Under the pieces are notes generated by a model. That model was not told the DNA's origin. It did no database searches and worked only from the letters and a program-made list of their open reading frames with translations. Shown piece by piece: positions 47,101 to 55,373 of a stretch of 64,000 bases of DNA (its first letter is position 1; each line of letters opens with the position of its first letter). Both the position numbers and the translations under genes were made by a program. The DNA is from DATBAT01 sp963824805. Lineage in GTDB: Bacteria; Acidobacteriota; Terriglobia; Terriglobales; Acidobacteriaceae. The DNA lies in contig CAWGQZ010000065.1 of assembly GCA_963824805.1 (NCBI GenBank), positions 1 through 64,000 on the forward strand. The letters are read 5' to 3'.

Positions 47101-48149
47101 TTGAAACCTTGACGGCGCATAGCGGTGGCGGATTGGTCACTCTGGGTGGATTCGCCACTGTGCACAACGGACGATCCACCTTTGACTTCACGGTCCATGG
47201 CGAGGGAGTTCGTCTTCGCTATCCACCCGGAGTTAGCTCCACAGCGGACGCTAATCTCCATTTTTCCGGGTCGACAGACGCCTCTACTTTAAGTGGAGAC
47301 GTCACCGTAACCAAGTTGTCGGTAACGCCCGGCTTTGACTTCGGCGCCTACCTGGCGCGCAATGCGCAGAGCTCTCCCTTGCCGCAAACCAATCCTCTGC
47401 TCAATCGAATACGTCTGGACGTTCACGTCGTCACCACCCCGGAACTCCGCATGCAGACTGCAATCGTCCGCTTATCGGGTGATGCCGATTTGCGCCTGCG
47501 CGGGACCGCCGCCAAGCCCGCCCTCTTGGGCCGCGCCGACGTAATTGAAGGCGAAGTTTTTTTCAATGGCTCGAAATATCACCTAGAGCGCGGTGACGTC
47601 AGCTTCATCAGTCCGGTAACCATCACTCCGATCCTTGATCTGCAAATGTCAACCAGGGTCCGCGACTATGACATCACCGTCAGCTTGAATGGAGAAGCCA
47701 ACAAGCTAAAGCTCAGTTACAGGTCCGAACCGCCGTTGCCGGAAGCCGATATCGTTGCCCTACTCGCCTTGGGGCGGACCCGTGAGGAGTCGGCCCAACT
47801 CAGCCAATCCGGACAGCCATTCAGTCAGGAAGCCTCGAACGCCATCCTCAGCGAAGCTTTAAACGCAACCGTCAGCAACCGGGTCCAACGTCTGTTTGGT
47901 GGAAGCCGGATCAAGATCGACCCCCAAGGGCTGAGCACTGAAACCAACCCTGCTCGTGGACCTCAGGTCACGATCGAGCAGCAGGTTACCAACGATCTGA
48001 CCCTGACCTACAGCACCAATGTGTCGCAGACGTCGCAGCAGATTATCCAGGTGGAATACAACATCACTCGCAATGTTTCCGTGGTCGCTATCCGTGACCA
48101 GAACGGAGTAGTCAGCTTCGACGTTCGAGTACGCCGCCGCAAAAAATAG
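44127..48149 (+). CDS. tamB: TamB-like (DUF490/AsmA-type) envelope protein
   Basis: A 1,340-residue protein with an N-terminal membrane anchor (about 16-35, YLLFTAGGLLLAFAGLGWYV). A very long periplasmic body of repeated beta strands follows, such as GTINLTGQRELDLTAHGRVN and GTAAKPALLGRADVIEGEVF. The C-terminal DUF490/TamB domain contains FINPVTITPILDLQ-like SFISPVTITPILDLQMSTRVRDY and a conserved end rich in QQVTNDLTLTYSTN. TamB-type proteins bridge inner and outer membranes, help insert some outer-membrane proteins and are implicated in phospholipid transport. It overlaps the SurA-like gene by four bases (ATGA), and TTG/GTG starts of pcm follow immediately. Confidence 0.9.
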   Translation: MSETRAKSRWRRIAKYLLFTAGGLLLAFAGLGWYVTTRSFQAAVRHRIVTQLERITGGRAELGGFHVVPFRFRVEVRDLTIHGLEGPKEEPYVHVDRLIANVHIISVLGADLGFRSVIIDHPSIHVLRYPDGRTNQPGPTLVKSSASDAIEKLFSVSISYLEIRHGRFMWNEQQVPLDFTANDLSVDMTYSLLHRRYDCNVLAGKIDTRFDGYRPFAWMAEAHLSLDHGGIDVKSLRANSGRSRVEASGSLQNFDQPKIRATYHATLDLAELDAEARLNQIPRGTLEAIGQGEWDAYSYTTNGKLTLTDFEWRAQDAAVHGASMTSLFTLDPRRVVLSKMQGRVLGGTFSGDGEITNWLPREFVRKAKSKLADEQKGNLRLRFQDISVLQASATIPPAKFPLSRMNLVGSTDGIVEARWSGSWRNAESIVALDVTPPARPSPSQLAVRAHARGTYRAASDELEVAEFTASTRATQFRASGMLASSASLKISANTTDLNEWKPVVSALRGPGTLPVNLHGHASFNGNASGKLSNITLAGDLQAEDFDLLVPATSSTPGREIHWDSLTAAIQLSSSGFQAHSASFKRGSTVIDLDLSAGLQNFQFTKESPFSIHLDTQRTDVAALLAMAGYDYPLAGSIDMHLEAHGTQADREGKGSILLTKAVVYGEPVDRVEANLRLTGSEVQFSDIRGIYRAGKISGTASHDFVSNSYRFNLAGANFDLSKIPQLQDHKLAVDGTMAFEAQGSGTLSAPTINAAIQLHNLALDHEKAGDYALEALTEGDHLRIKGRSQFEQAELAIDGTALLHGDWPSTIDLHLNHFDADSLLRTYLQGKITGHSAIAGDVRLQGPLRHPRDLSVIGSLSDFFLSVEEVDLRNDGPVRFSISKQQLKFDDFHFVGERTDLRGSGTINLTGQRELDLTAHGRVNLRLIETLNHDFTSSGVVTVDATVGGTMASPRARGRLQVANGSISYVDLPSGLSEMNGSLLFNEDRVQIETLTAHSGGGLVTLGGFATVHNGRSTFDFTVHGEGVRLRYPPGVSSTADANLHFSGSTDASTLSGDVTVTKLSVTPGFDFGAYLARNAQSSPLPQTNPLLNRIRLDVHVVTTPELRMQTAIVRLSGDADLRLRGTAAKPALLGRADVIEGEVFFNGSKYHLERGDVSFISPVTITPILDLQMSTRVRDYDITVSLNGEANKLKLSYRSEPPLPEADIVALLALGRTREESAQLSQSGQPFSQEASNAILSEALNATVSNRVQRLFGGSRIKIDPQGLSTETNPARGPQVTIEQQVTNDLTLTYSTNVSQTSQQIIQVEYNITRNVSVVAIRDQNGVVSFDVRVRRRKK

Positions 48150-48834
48150 TTGGCGTATCCTAGGATCGTGGCGTTGCAAAACCAGATCGATCCCTATCTT
48201 GCGGTGCGCCAGCAAATGGTCGAGACGCAGCTTCGTGCTCGCGATATTCATGACGAGCGCGTGCTGGCTGCGATGGACCGCGTGCCACGTCACGAGTTTG
48301 TCGGGCGGGAGTACTCCAATGAAGCCTACGCCGACCATCCCATACCAATTGGCAATGGCCAAACCATTTCACAGCCTTATATTGTTGCTCTTACCCTCCA
48401 AGCCCTCTCGCTTCAGGCCTCTGACAAGGTGCTGGAAATCGGTACCGGCTCGGGATACCAGACCGCGGTCCTGACCCAGTTGGGCTTTCAGGTCTACTCG
48501 ATTGAGCGTCACCCTAGCCTTGCCTCCCTTGCCCAGAAAACACTTTCTCGCCTCGGATATTCCAATGTAGCAATCTCCGTTGCCGATGGAAGCAATGGTT
48601 GGCCTGAATTCGCACCCTTTGATGCGATCGTGGTGTCGGCGGCCGCGCCTGAGATTCCCCGGCCTTTATTCGAACAGCTGAGTGAAGGCGGACGAATGGT
48701 GGTTCCGCGTGGGACCACCGGAAGCGCAAAGGCTACAACTGGTCCGTAAGATCAATCGGAGATCGGTGGTCAACATTCTTCAAGGGTGCCGATTCGTTCC
48801 CTTGGTCGGAGAACACGGCTACAGCCCGGGGTGA
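48150..48834 (+). CDS. pcm: Protein-L-isoaspartate O-methyltransferase, frameshifted at 48708
   Basis: Repairs damaged proteins by methylating isoaspartyl residues with S-adenosylmethionine. The N-terminal part has VRQQMVETQLRARDIHDERVL and MDRVPRHEFV. The SAM-binding motif I is VLEIGTGSGYQTAVL (about 94-108), and FDAIVVSAAAPEIP follows. The uninterrupted frame ends at 48749 in an unrelated tail. An extra C at 48708 explains it: skipping it gives VGPPEAQRLQLVRKI and the expected C-terminus LQGCRFVPLVGEHGY, ending at 48834 with a total near 228 residues. The start is TTG 48150, directly after the tamB stop, or GTG 48168, whose product begins with the usual family N-terminus. It ends just before the prenyltransferase gene. 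Confidence 0.85.
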
Positions 48835-48850
48835 TCCTTTACAATCTGAT

Positions 48851-49711
48851 GTGGCCGTGCTGAGAAATCTGCAACTCACTCTGGAAATGATCAAATGGGA
48901 GCACTCTATTTTTGCGCTCCCATTTGCGCTTTGCGGCGCGATGCTGGCCGCAGGTGGCATTCCTGCCGCCCGCCAGTTGGTTTGGATCGTCGTTGCCATG
49001 GTTGCGGCTCGATCGGCCGCCATGGCATTTAACCGCCTGGCGGATTCCTCCATCGATGCCGCCAATCCGCGTACCAGAACCCGCGCGCTGCCTGCGGGAA
49101 CCCTGTCCCCTGGGTTCGTCGCTACGTTCGTCATCGTTTCCTGCGGTCTATTCACCTTCGCGGCGTCGCGGTTGAATTTCACCGCGCTTTTGCTTTCTCC
49201 GATCGCTCTAGCTGTGGTCTTGCTCTATTCCTACACCAAGCGATTCACGCGCTGGTCTCATCTGGTGCTTGGCTTTGCTCTTGGAATCGCTCCAACCGCC
49301 GCCTGGATTGGAATTCGTGGTTCGCTCGATCCGCGTATTTTGCTGCTCACCGTTGCCGTGACTTTTTGGGTTGCCGGCTTCGATGTCCTCTACGCCTGCC
49401 AGGACTTCGAATTCGATCAGCAGGCAGGATTGCACTCCATTCCGCGCTATTGCGGCATTGGCCCCTCGCTCTGGATCTCCCGTGGCTTTCACCTCCTCAT
49501 GCTGTTGGTTCTGATTGCGTTGCTGTACGTATTTTCACTAGGAAAAATCGCGATCATAGGTGTGGTGGTGGTAGCACTGCTGCTGGCCTACGAGCACTCG
49601 CTGGTTTCCGCCAAAGATTTGAGCAAGCTCAACGCCGCGTTCTTCACCATGAACGGGGTAATCTCAGTGGTGTTTTTTGTCTTCGTGGCCGCCGACCTGC
49701 TGCTGCGTTGA
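48851..49711 (+). CDS. mqnP: UbiA-family prenyltransferase, probably menaquinone (futalosine pathway) MqnP
   Basis: A 286-residue inner-membrane prenyltransferase with about 8-9 transmembrane segments. The two diphosphate/Mg motifs are NRLADSSID at 61-69 (N-x3-D-x3-D) and D178 with the D-x3-D pair in QDFEFDQ (185-189). It would attach a polyprenyl chain to the naphthoquinol precursor. UbiA proteins of this size can serve in ubiquinone or menaquinone synthesis. The futalosine-pathway enzyme MqnE is encoded 3.4 kb downstream, and Acidobacteria use menaquinone, so MqnP is the best call. GTG 48851 is the likely start, 16 bases after pcm, which suggests one transcript. Confidence 0.8.
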   Translation: MAVLRNLQLTLEMIKWEHSIFALPFALCGAMLAAGGIPAARQLVWIVVAMVAARSAAMAFNRLADSSIDAANPRTRTRALPAGTLSPGFVATFVIVSCGLFTFAASRLNFTALLLSPIALAVVLLYSYTKRFTRWSHLVLGFALGIAPTAAWIGIRGSLDPRILLLTVAVTFWVAGFDVLYACQDFEFDQQAGLHSIPRYCGIGPSLWISRGFHLLMLLVLIALLYVFSLGKIAIIGVVVVALLLAYEHSLVSAKDLSKLNAAFFTMNGVISVVFFVFVAADLLLR

Positions 49712-49787
49712 GAACCAATAATTGAAAACTAAACACTCACCGGACAGCTAATGTATACTCCCGCCGACTCCAAGAAAGGGTGGAACG

Positions 49788-50900
49788 ATGACGAAGATAG
49801 CCGCACTTGCACTATTCATCACGACTTCCGTTTTCGCGCAAAACCAGCCTCCCGCAAGACTTGTATCTCCTGAAGTGGGCGCCGACAACCGCGTAACCTT
49901 CCGCTTTCGCGATCCCAATGCGAAAGAGGTCTTGCTGACGCTGGAAGGTACAAAGCCAGTTCCCATGCAAAAGGATGATCAGGGAGTCTGGGCTCTCACC
50001 ACCGATCCCCTGCAGCCTGATTTTTACGGCTATTCCTTCACCGCCGATGGTGTCGGACTCATCGATCCTTACAATCCCTTGATGAAGCCCAACCTGCTGA
50101 ACACCCAGAGCATGGTGCATGTTCCCGGCGCCGGCCTGCCCTGGGAAGTCGGCGATGTTCCCCACGGCAAGATCGATCACCATTTTTACAGGTCGGGGGT
50201 CGTCGGCGATCAGCGCGATTACTACGTCTACACGCCCCCTGCGTACGATCCGAAAGCGAAGCAGACATACCCGGTTCTCTACCTGCTGCACGGTTTCAGC
50301 GACGACGCCAGCGGATGGACTGCCGTCGGACGCGCCAATGTCATCCTCGACAACCTGATCGCGCAAGGCAAAGCGCAGCCCATGATCGTCGTGATGACGC
50401 TGGGCTATGGCGCGCCAGAAATTGTGACCGCCGGAGTCGGAGGTTTCAGCAACCAGGAACTCCGCAAACGCAATTTCGACAAGTTCACCGACGCGTTGCT
50501 CACTGAAGTTCTGCCGCAGGTAGAGAGCAGTTACCGCGTCAAGAAGGACCGTGAGTCACGGGCCATTGCCGGGCTCTCCATGGGAGGAGCCGAGTCGCTT
50601 CTGACCGGACTCAACCACCTGGATCAATTCGCCTGGGTGGGGGCATTCAGTTCCGGAGGAATTTCGGAGGACTTTAATTCCCAGTTCCCAACACTCGATT
50701 CCAAAGCGAATTCCAAGTTGCGCCTGCTGTGGGTGGCTTGCGGTACTGAAGATCGTCTGATCGACATCAACCGTAAGTTTCGCGAATGGCTGAAGTCCAA
50801 AGACGTAGCCCATACCGACATCGAAACCCCAGGCATGCACACCTGGATGGTATGGCGACGCAACCTGGCGGATTACGCCAGTCTACTGTTTCATAAATAA
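49788..50900 (+). CDS. Secreted esterase (esterase D/feruloyl-esterase-like, CE1-type) with N-terminal beta-sandwich
   Basis: A 370-residue exported hydrolase. After a signal peptide (1-17, VFAQ) comes an E-set/CBM48-like beta-sandwich (about 25-105: VTFRFRDPNAKEVLLTLEG). The alpha/beta-hydrolase domain begins near YYVYTPPAYD. The nucleophile elbow is GLSMGGAES with S264. The acid lies in ACGTEDRLID and the histidine in TPGMHTWMVWRR, as in esterase D/XynZ-type feruloyl esterases. It probably cleaves acyl or aromatic esters of plant polysaccharides, which fits the GH3 glucosidase at 56 kb. ATG 49788 is preceded by AAAGGGTGG. Confidence 0.88.
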   Translation: MTKIAALALFITTSVFAQNQPPARLVSPEVGADNRVTFRFRDPNAKEVLLTLEGTKPVPMQKDDQGVWALTTDPLQPDFYGYSFTADGVGLIDPYNPLMKPNLLNTQSMVHVPGAGLPWEVGDVPHGKIDHHFYRSGVVGDQRDYYVYTPPAYDPKAKQTYPVLYLLHGFSDDASGWTAVGRANVILDNLIAQGKAQPMIVVMTLGYGAPEIVTAGVGGFSNQELRKRNFDKFTDALLTEVLPQVESSYRVKKDRESRAIAGLSMGGAESLLTGLNHLDQFAWVGAFSSGGISEDFNSQFPTLDSKANSKLRLLWVACGTEDRLIDINRKFREWLKSKDVAHTDIETPGMHTWMVWRRNLADYASLLFHK

Positions 50901-51025
50901 CGGGACTAATTGTGTAAGTAGCTACCGGCGACCGTGTTGTGGCGGAAGCGGTAGTAAACCGAAGGTCTGGCCCGGCGAGGGCCGCCGGCAAAGGCGGCCA
51001 TCGTGGAAGCTACGACGCAGGCCGA

Positions 51026-52240
51026 CTAGGATCGCGAAACCGATGCCAACGTTTGAAACGTGTCGATGGCGCCCCACACGCCTAGGCCGATCCCTTTGGC
51101 CATCTGCGCAAGGTCGACCATGTTGTGCGCCAGGAAGATGAGCACCGAACCATCTTTAGGATCAGCCTGCCACCAACCTCCGAATGCACCCGGCCAACTG
51201 ACCGTTCCCACGCTGCCGCGCCGCATGAAATCGGCTTTGTCCGTCTCCAGCACCACCGAGACACCCAAGCCAAATCCTCGACCATGGTTTCCGGCCAAGC
51301 CATCCGGAGTTGCGCGTTGGCTGTCGGTGAGCTGATTGGTAGCCATCATGGCGAGCGTTTCCGGACGAAGGAGACGCACGCCATCCACCTTACCGTCACC
51401 CAGGAAGAGCCGCGCGAACCTCAGGTAGTCGTCGATCGTGGACCATAGCCCGGCGCCGCCGGATTCGTAGGCCATATCCTCCGGCCGTTCTGCGACAAAA
51501 ACGCCACTCCGGGTGACTCGTTTGGTCAACCGGCCTCCTTCGTCGAAGCCATACGCAGCCGCACGGCGATCCCGCTTTTCCCGGGGGACAAGGAAGCCTG
51601 TGTCCTTCATTCCCAGCGGGTCGAAAATACGCCGCTTGAGCACTTCTCCGAGCGGGGCGCCTTCGATTCTCGCGATCAGCAGCCCGAGAAGATCGGTTGA
51701 GCAGCCGTAGTGCATTGCGGACCCCGGCTGGCCGATCAATGGCAGCTGCGCCAGCCTCGCGATCCACTCATCGGGCGCGACGTCACTATCGATATCGCCG
51801 CCAAGGGCATCGCGGTATGCCTGGGCGATCGGGCCACGATGGAAATCCGCATAGGTTAGTCCGGCACGATGGGTCAACAGGTCTTCAAAGGTAATTGGGC
51901 GTTCCGCCGGATCGGTTTCGTCCAACGGACCGTCGGGAGATCGCAGTACCCGCATGTGTGAGAACTCCGGGGCATAAGCGAACAATAGAGTCGGTCAGAG
52001 CGATCCGGCCTTCCTCGACCAACATGAGAGCGGCAACGGAGGTGATCGGCTTCGTCATCGAGGCGATTCGGAAAATCGTGTCCCGTTCGACTGGCAGATT
52101 GGCTTCTATGTCTCGCCAGCCCACGCAGACAGTCTGGGCTTCGTCCATCCCGCCAGACGAGAGTCGCCGCTCCGGCGAGCTCTCCGGAATCTACGACCTT
52201 CTGTAATGCCGCCTCGATTTCGTTGCTGCCGTTGATTCAT
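51026..52240 (-). pseudogene. Serine hydrolase of the beta-lactamase/class C family, with two or three frameshifts
   Basis: A beta-lactamase-fold serine hydrolase (esterase or DD-peptidase type) of about 400 residues. The active-site S-x2-K is in RIASMTKPITSVAALML. The Y-x-N-equivalent region has MHYGCSTDLLGLLI. The late H-x-G-equivalent region reads RRGSVGTVSWPGAFGG. Three disruptions separate the parts: an extra base at 51976/51977, where DSIVRYAPEFSHMRV is expected; an extra base at 52143, between LVWRDG and EAQTVCVGWRD; and probably an extra A near 52237, because ATG 52238-52240 must change frame to read INGSNEIEAALQKVVDSGEL. No catalytic residue is lost. It is divergent from a TetR gene that may control it. 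Confidence 0.75.
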
Positions 52241-52303
52241 TTCAGCGGTCCCTCTCTAAAATTATATAATAATTATAAAATAAATATACTATAAAATCAA
52301 GAG
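52241..52303. promoter_or_regulatory. AT-rich divergent promoter region between hydrolase and TetR genes
   Basis: In the middle of GC-rich DNA these 63 bases are strikingly AT-rich (about 52256-52295) and contain the self-complementary ATTATATAAT at about 52260-52271. They lie between the start codons of the divergent hydrolase and TetR genes and probably hold both promoters and a TetR operator. The operator assignment is an inference from position. Confidence 0.45.
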
Positions 52304-52919
52304 ATGATGGCAAACTGTAAGGAAGATTCCCGCCGCCGGCAGCCCAAAGGCGATAAGCGCGAGCGGACGCGCGCCAAACTCCTGGAAGCGGCCCGTTCGC
52401 TGATTCGCGAAAAGGGTTACGAAAACACCACGCTGGAAGAAATCGCTGAAAGGGCGGGGATGACGACCGGAGCCATCTACGGCAACTTCAAGAATCGTGA
52501 CGAGCTTTTCATCTCATTAGGTCACAGCCTACTGGCCTCCCATTAAGCCGCAGGTGAAACCGGGCGCCAGCTTTCCGGAGATCATGCGCGCCATGGCCGA
52601 AGCGACGATCGCGGCAATCCCGGACCGCCGGGCTGCGGCAGTGGGCCGTCTAACCGGCTTGGCCTATACGCTTACTCACGAAGAGTTGCGCGCAAAGGTG
52701 AGAGAGGTCACGGCCCAAAGCTATGCTTTCGGCGAGCAATGGCTTCGCGCGGTCACTAAAGAGGAAGAGCTTCCAATGCCAGCTGACCAGCTGGTACGTG
52801 TCCTGCACGCCATGATCGAAGGGCTGGTATTCCAAAGGCTACTGACCCCCGAACTGGTGCCGGACGAAATATTCCGGGCGGCCTTCGGAGCGCTGGCGAT
52901 AAGGGCGGACAATGAATAG
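52304..52919 (+). pseudogene. TetR/AcrR family transcriptional regulator, frameshifted near 52532
   Basis: About 205 residues in two frames. The first (to 52546) is a TetR DNA-binding domain: RERTRAKLLEAARSLIREKGY, TLEEIAERAGMTTGAIYGNFKNRDELF. The second (from about 52533) is the ligand-binding C-terminal domain, IKPQVKPGASFPEIMRAMAEA to IFRAAFGALAIRADNE. The join reads GHSLW-PPIKPQ when one base near 52532 is removed, restoring the expected 'L-W-x-P-I-x-P' region. It probably represses the divergent hydrolase gene and itself. As both domains are intact, a sequence error is more likely than inactivation. Confidence 0.8.
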
Positions 52920-53078
52920 CGCAGCGCCACTGTCCAATAGTTTTTAGCTATTGACTAGAATTTCTTTAAAACGATATTGCCGGAAACCTGGACCGCGGTG
53001 CGGTGAGAACCTGCCAAGAAAACGTGGCCGAAATCCCCGGTAGCTAGCTGAACCCGGCTAAGTTATCATTAAGTTACG

Positions 53079-54209
53079 ATGTCGACCACGCACGCCTTCC
53101 AGACCGACGATCCGCGTCTGCAACCCATCCATGACAAGATTTTAGGTGGGGAGCGACTTAGCGCCGATGATGGAGTCGTGCTGTACCACACCGGAGACAT
53201 CTTGGCGGTCGGGTGGTTGGCCAATCGGGTACGCGAGCGACTTCATGGCGACAATACCTACTTTAACGTCAATCGCCATATCAACCCCACCAATGTCTGC
53301 GTAGCCGCTTGCCGTCTATGCGCTTTCGGGCGGAAGAAAGATTCCCCGGGCGCGTACACCATGGCTCTTGAGGAAGCGTTCCAGACGGCGGCCTCGGGCT
53401 ATACCGAAGCCGTAACCGAGTTTCACATCGTGGGTGGCTTGCACCCGGACCTGCCGTTCGAATATTTCCTGGATTTGGTTTCTGGTCTCAAGCAGCGTTT
53501 TCCTGAAGTTCACCTCAAAGCCTTCACCATGGTGGAAGTAGCTTATCTGGCGAAACGAGCCAAGCTTTCGATCGCTGCGACTCTCCAAAAGTTGAAGGAT
53601 GCCGGAGTCGATTCACTGCCGGGCGGAGGAGCAGAGATCTTCGCCGACCGCATCCGGCATATCATCTGCGATCACAAGATTGACGGCAGTGAATGGCTGG
53701 AAACTGCGAGGCTGGCTCACCAGATCGGCCTCAAATCGAATGCGACGATGCTTTACGGTCACGTTGAAAATGACGAGGATCGCGTTGACCACTTGCTGAA
53801 ATTGCGGGCGTTGCAGGACCAGACTCACGGCTTCCAGACATTCATTCCGCTGGCATTCCATCCCGAGAACACCGCTTTGCAGCATCTGCCAAAGACCAGC
53901 GGCATGCTCGACATCAAGCAGATTGCAGTGAGCCGCCTGATGCTCGACAACTTTCCGCACGTGAAAGCTTACTGGCAAATGATGAGCGCGAAGATTGCCC
54001 AAATTGCGCTGCGCTTCGGAGCTGACGACATCGATGGCACCGTCATTGAGGAGAAGATCTACCACGATGCTGGCGCCACCACTCCCCAAGGCATGCGCCG
54101 CCAGGATCTGATTCGCCTGATCAAGGAAGCCGGCCGTGAACCCATCGAGCGCGATACGCTGTATCGCCCCGTCACGCGCACCGAAACGTCAGTGACCGTA
54201 GCCGTCTAA
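53079..54209 (+). CDS. mqnE: Aminofutalosine synthase (radical SAM)
   Basis: A 376-residue radical SAM enzyme of the futalosine menaquinone pathway. It joins the enolpyruvyl product of chorismate to SAM, yielding aminofutalosine. The 4Fe-4S motif is C74-x3-C78-x2-C81 in NVCVAACRLCAF. GGLHPDLPFEYF, SLPGGGAEIF and the C-terminal GADDIDGTVIEEKIYHDAGA are characteristic and distinguish it from MqnC and from CofG/CofH. The length is typical. ATG 53079 is well placed. It stands alone on its transcript about 160 bases after the TetR gene. With the UbiA-type gene at 48.9 kb it supports menaquinone-based respiration. Confidence 0.94.
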   Translation: MSTTHAFQTDDPRLQPIHDKILGGERLSADDGVVLYHTGDILAVGWLANRVRERLHGDNTYFNVNRHINPTNVCVAACRLCAFGRKKDSPGAYTMALEEAFQTAASGYTEAVTEFHIVGGLHPDLPFEYFLDLVSGLKQRFPEVHLKAFTMVEVAYLAKRAKLSIAATLQKLKDAGVDSLPGGGAEIFADRIRHIICDHKIDGSEWLETARLAHQIGLKSNATMLYGHVENDEDRVDHLLKLRALQDQTHGFQTFIPLAFHPENTALQHLPKTSGMLDIKQIAVSRLMLDNFPHVKAYWQMMSAKIAQIALRFGADDIDGTVIEEKIYHDAGATTPQGMRRQDLIRLIKEAGREPIERDTLYRPVTRTETSVTVAV

Positions 54210-54210
54210 A

Positions 54211-54238
54211 CAAAATTTGCCGTTAGCGTCTAACGGCA
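54211..54238. terminator. Hairpin between mqnE and the nucleoside hydrolase gene
   Basis: TGCCGTTAG (54218-54226) and CTAACGGCA (54230-54238) form a perfect nine-base stem with a three-base loop. On the minus strand it is followed by AATTTTGTTT, so it is a reasonable intrinsic terminator for the convergent nucleoside hydrolase gene. For mqnE the T-tract is missing, but the hairpin begins 9 bases after its stop. Confidence 0.6.
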
Positions 54239-54241
54239 CTT

Positions 54242-54315
54242 ACCACGAAGGATACTAGGGTCCACGAAAGAAATTGTGCTCTCCTTCGTGCACCCTGGTG
54301 GCTTTTGTGGTTGAT
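54242..54315. repeat. CCTTCGTG-type intergenic repeat in inverted orientation
   Basis: CACGAAGGA (about 54244-54252) and its complement TCCTTCGTG (about 54283-54291) form a long-range dyad, and further CCACGAAAG and TTTTGTGGTT pieces repeat the theme. Related CCTTCGTG or CGCGAAGG runs occur at 27121-27127 and 36058-36075. Such 'CCTTCGTG..CCTTCGTGG' elements are common between genes in soil bacteria; a function is not known to me. Confidence 0.4.
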
Positions 54316-54319
54316 GTAT

Positions 54320-55274
54320 CTACGGTCCCGCAACCCGATCCATGAAGAACTGAAAAAACTGGTCCGGGCTCGAATCCAAACAAACCTGTGCATTGGGCTT
54401 CCCCGGCTCAACCAGGGTTGAACCCTTCTCATCCACTCGAATACGAATCGGTTTCGTTGGGCACAATCTGGGATTCACCACATAGGCAACCGCCATGGGA
54501 TCAAACAGAGTGGGAGTCTGCTGGCCCCATTGGTGATAGAGAATCGTTAAAGCATCTGTCAGCGGCGTTCCCTGGCGGAATAAATACGCACGCTTCACCT
54601 CGTCCAACTTCAACTGCGTGGAATCAAGCGGCATCACGTACAGCGGAACGCCGGAGGCGAATAACTGTTGCGCTCCTTGAATGCCATTCACAATGTTCCA
54701 CTCAGGTTGGGGCGGGGCGGGCGTTCCATATCCGGAATCGCTGTAGCCCCGATGGATGGAGCCGCCCATAATCACGACTCGCTTCAACTTGCGGAAAGTA
54801 GCTGGATCCTTTTCAATCACAGCTCCCACATTGATGAGCGGCCCTATGGCGATGAGAGTGATTTCATTGGGATAGCGTTGAATCTGCTCCAGCAGAAAAT
54901 CCACAGCGTTGGGATGAGAAGGCTTGGCGAAAAGACCGCCTTCACCGTACTTCCGCTGGCTCATGGGATTCTTGGTTTCCGTCTTGATCCCAGCCGCCAC
55001 CGGAATGTCCGGTCGCCCAGCTTCTCCCAGTAAGCGGTCCGCGAGTTTTGCTCTCAGTTCCGTGTCCCCGAAGGTGGTGGTGACTCCCAGAAGTCTTAAT
55101 TCCGGAGATCGCAACGCCAAAGCCAGGGCGAATGCATCGTCAATGTCGTCGCCGATATCGCTATCGATGATTACCTTTTCGGCGCCCTGAGGCTCAGATG
55201 GAGACTTGTTGGGCCATGCCAACTCCTAACATGGCGAAAATCGCGATCAGACTCCAAAAACAATTTCGAAGCAT
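54320..55274 (-). CDS. Exported inosine/uridine-preferring nucleoside hydrolase family protein, frameshifted at 55205
   Basis: Hydrolyses the N-glycosidic bond of nucleosides to ribose and base. The calcium-binding N-terminal motif is DSDIGDDIDDAFAL. TLIAIGPLINVGAVIEKDP and KRVVIMGGSIHRGY follow, and LFDPMAVAY carries the late catalytic Asp. The open frame starts at 55222 with an arbitrary ATG. In the adjacent frame, ATG 55274 gives a clear signal peptide, MLRNCFWSLIAIFAMLGVGM, ending AQQ. Removing C55205 joins the two as MAQQSPSEPQGAEKVIID, so the full protein of about 317 residues should be exported. Periplasmic nucleoside hydrolases fit a scavenging role. Confidence 0.85.
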
Positions 55275-55373
55275 GGCAACCGATTACATCAGATCACTCC
55301 CTACAGATCAACGCGTGTGCAACTTGCGGTAGAGGCCCAGAATCCAAGCGGCTGGATTGTGACGTTAGTCTTC

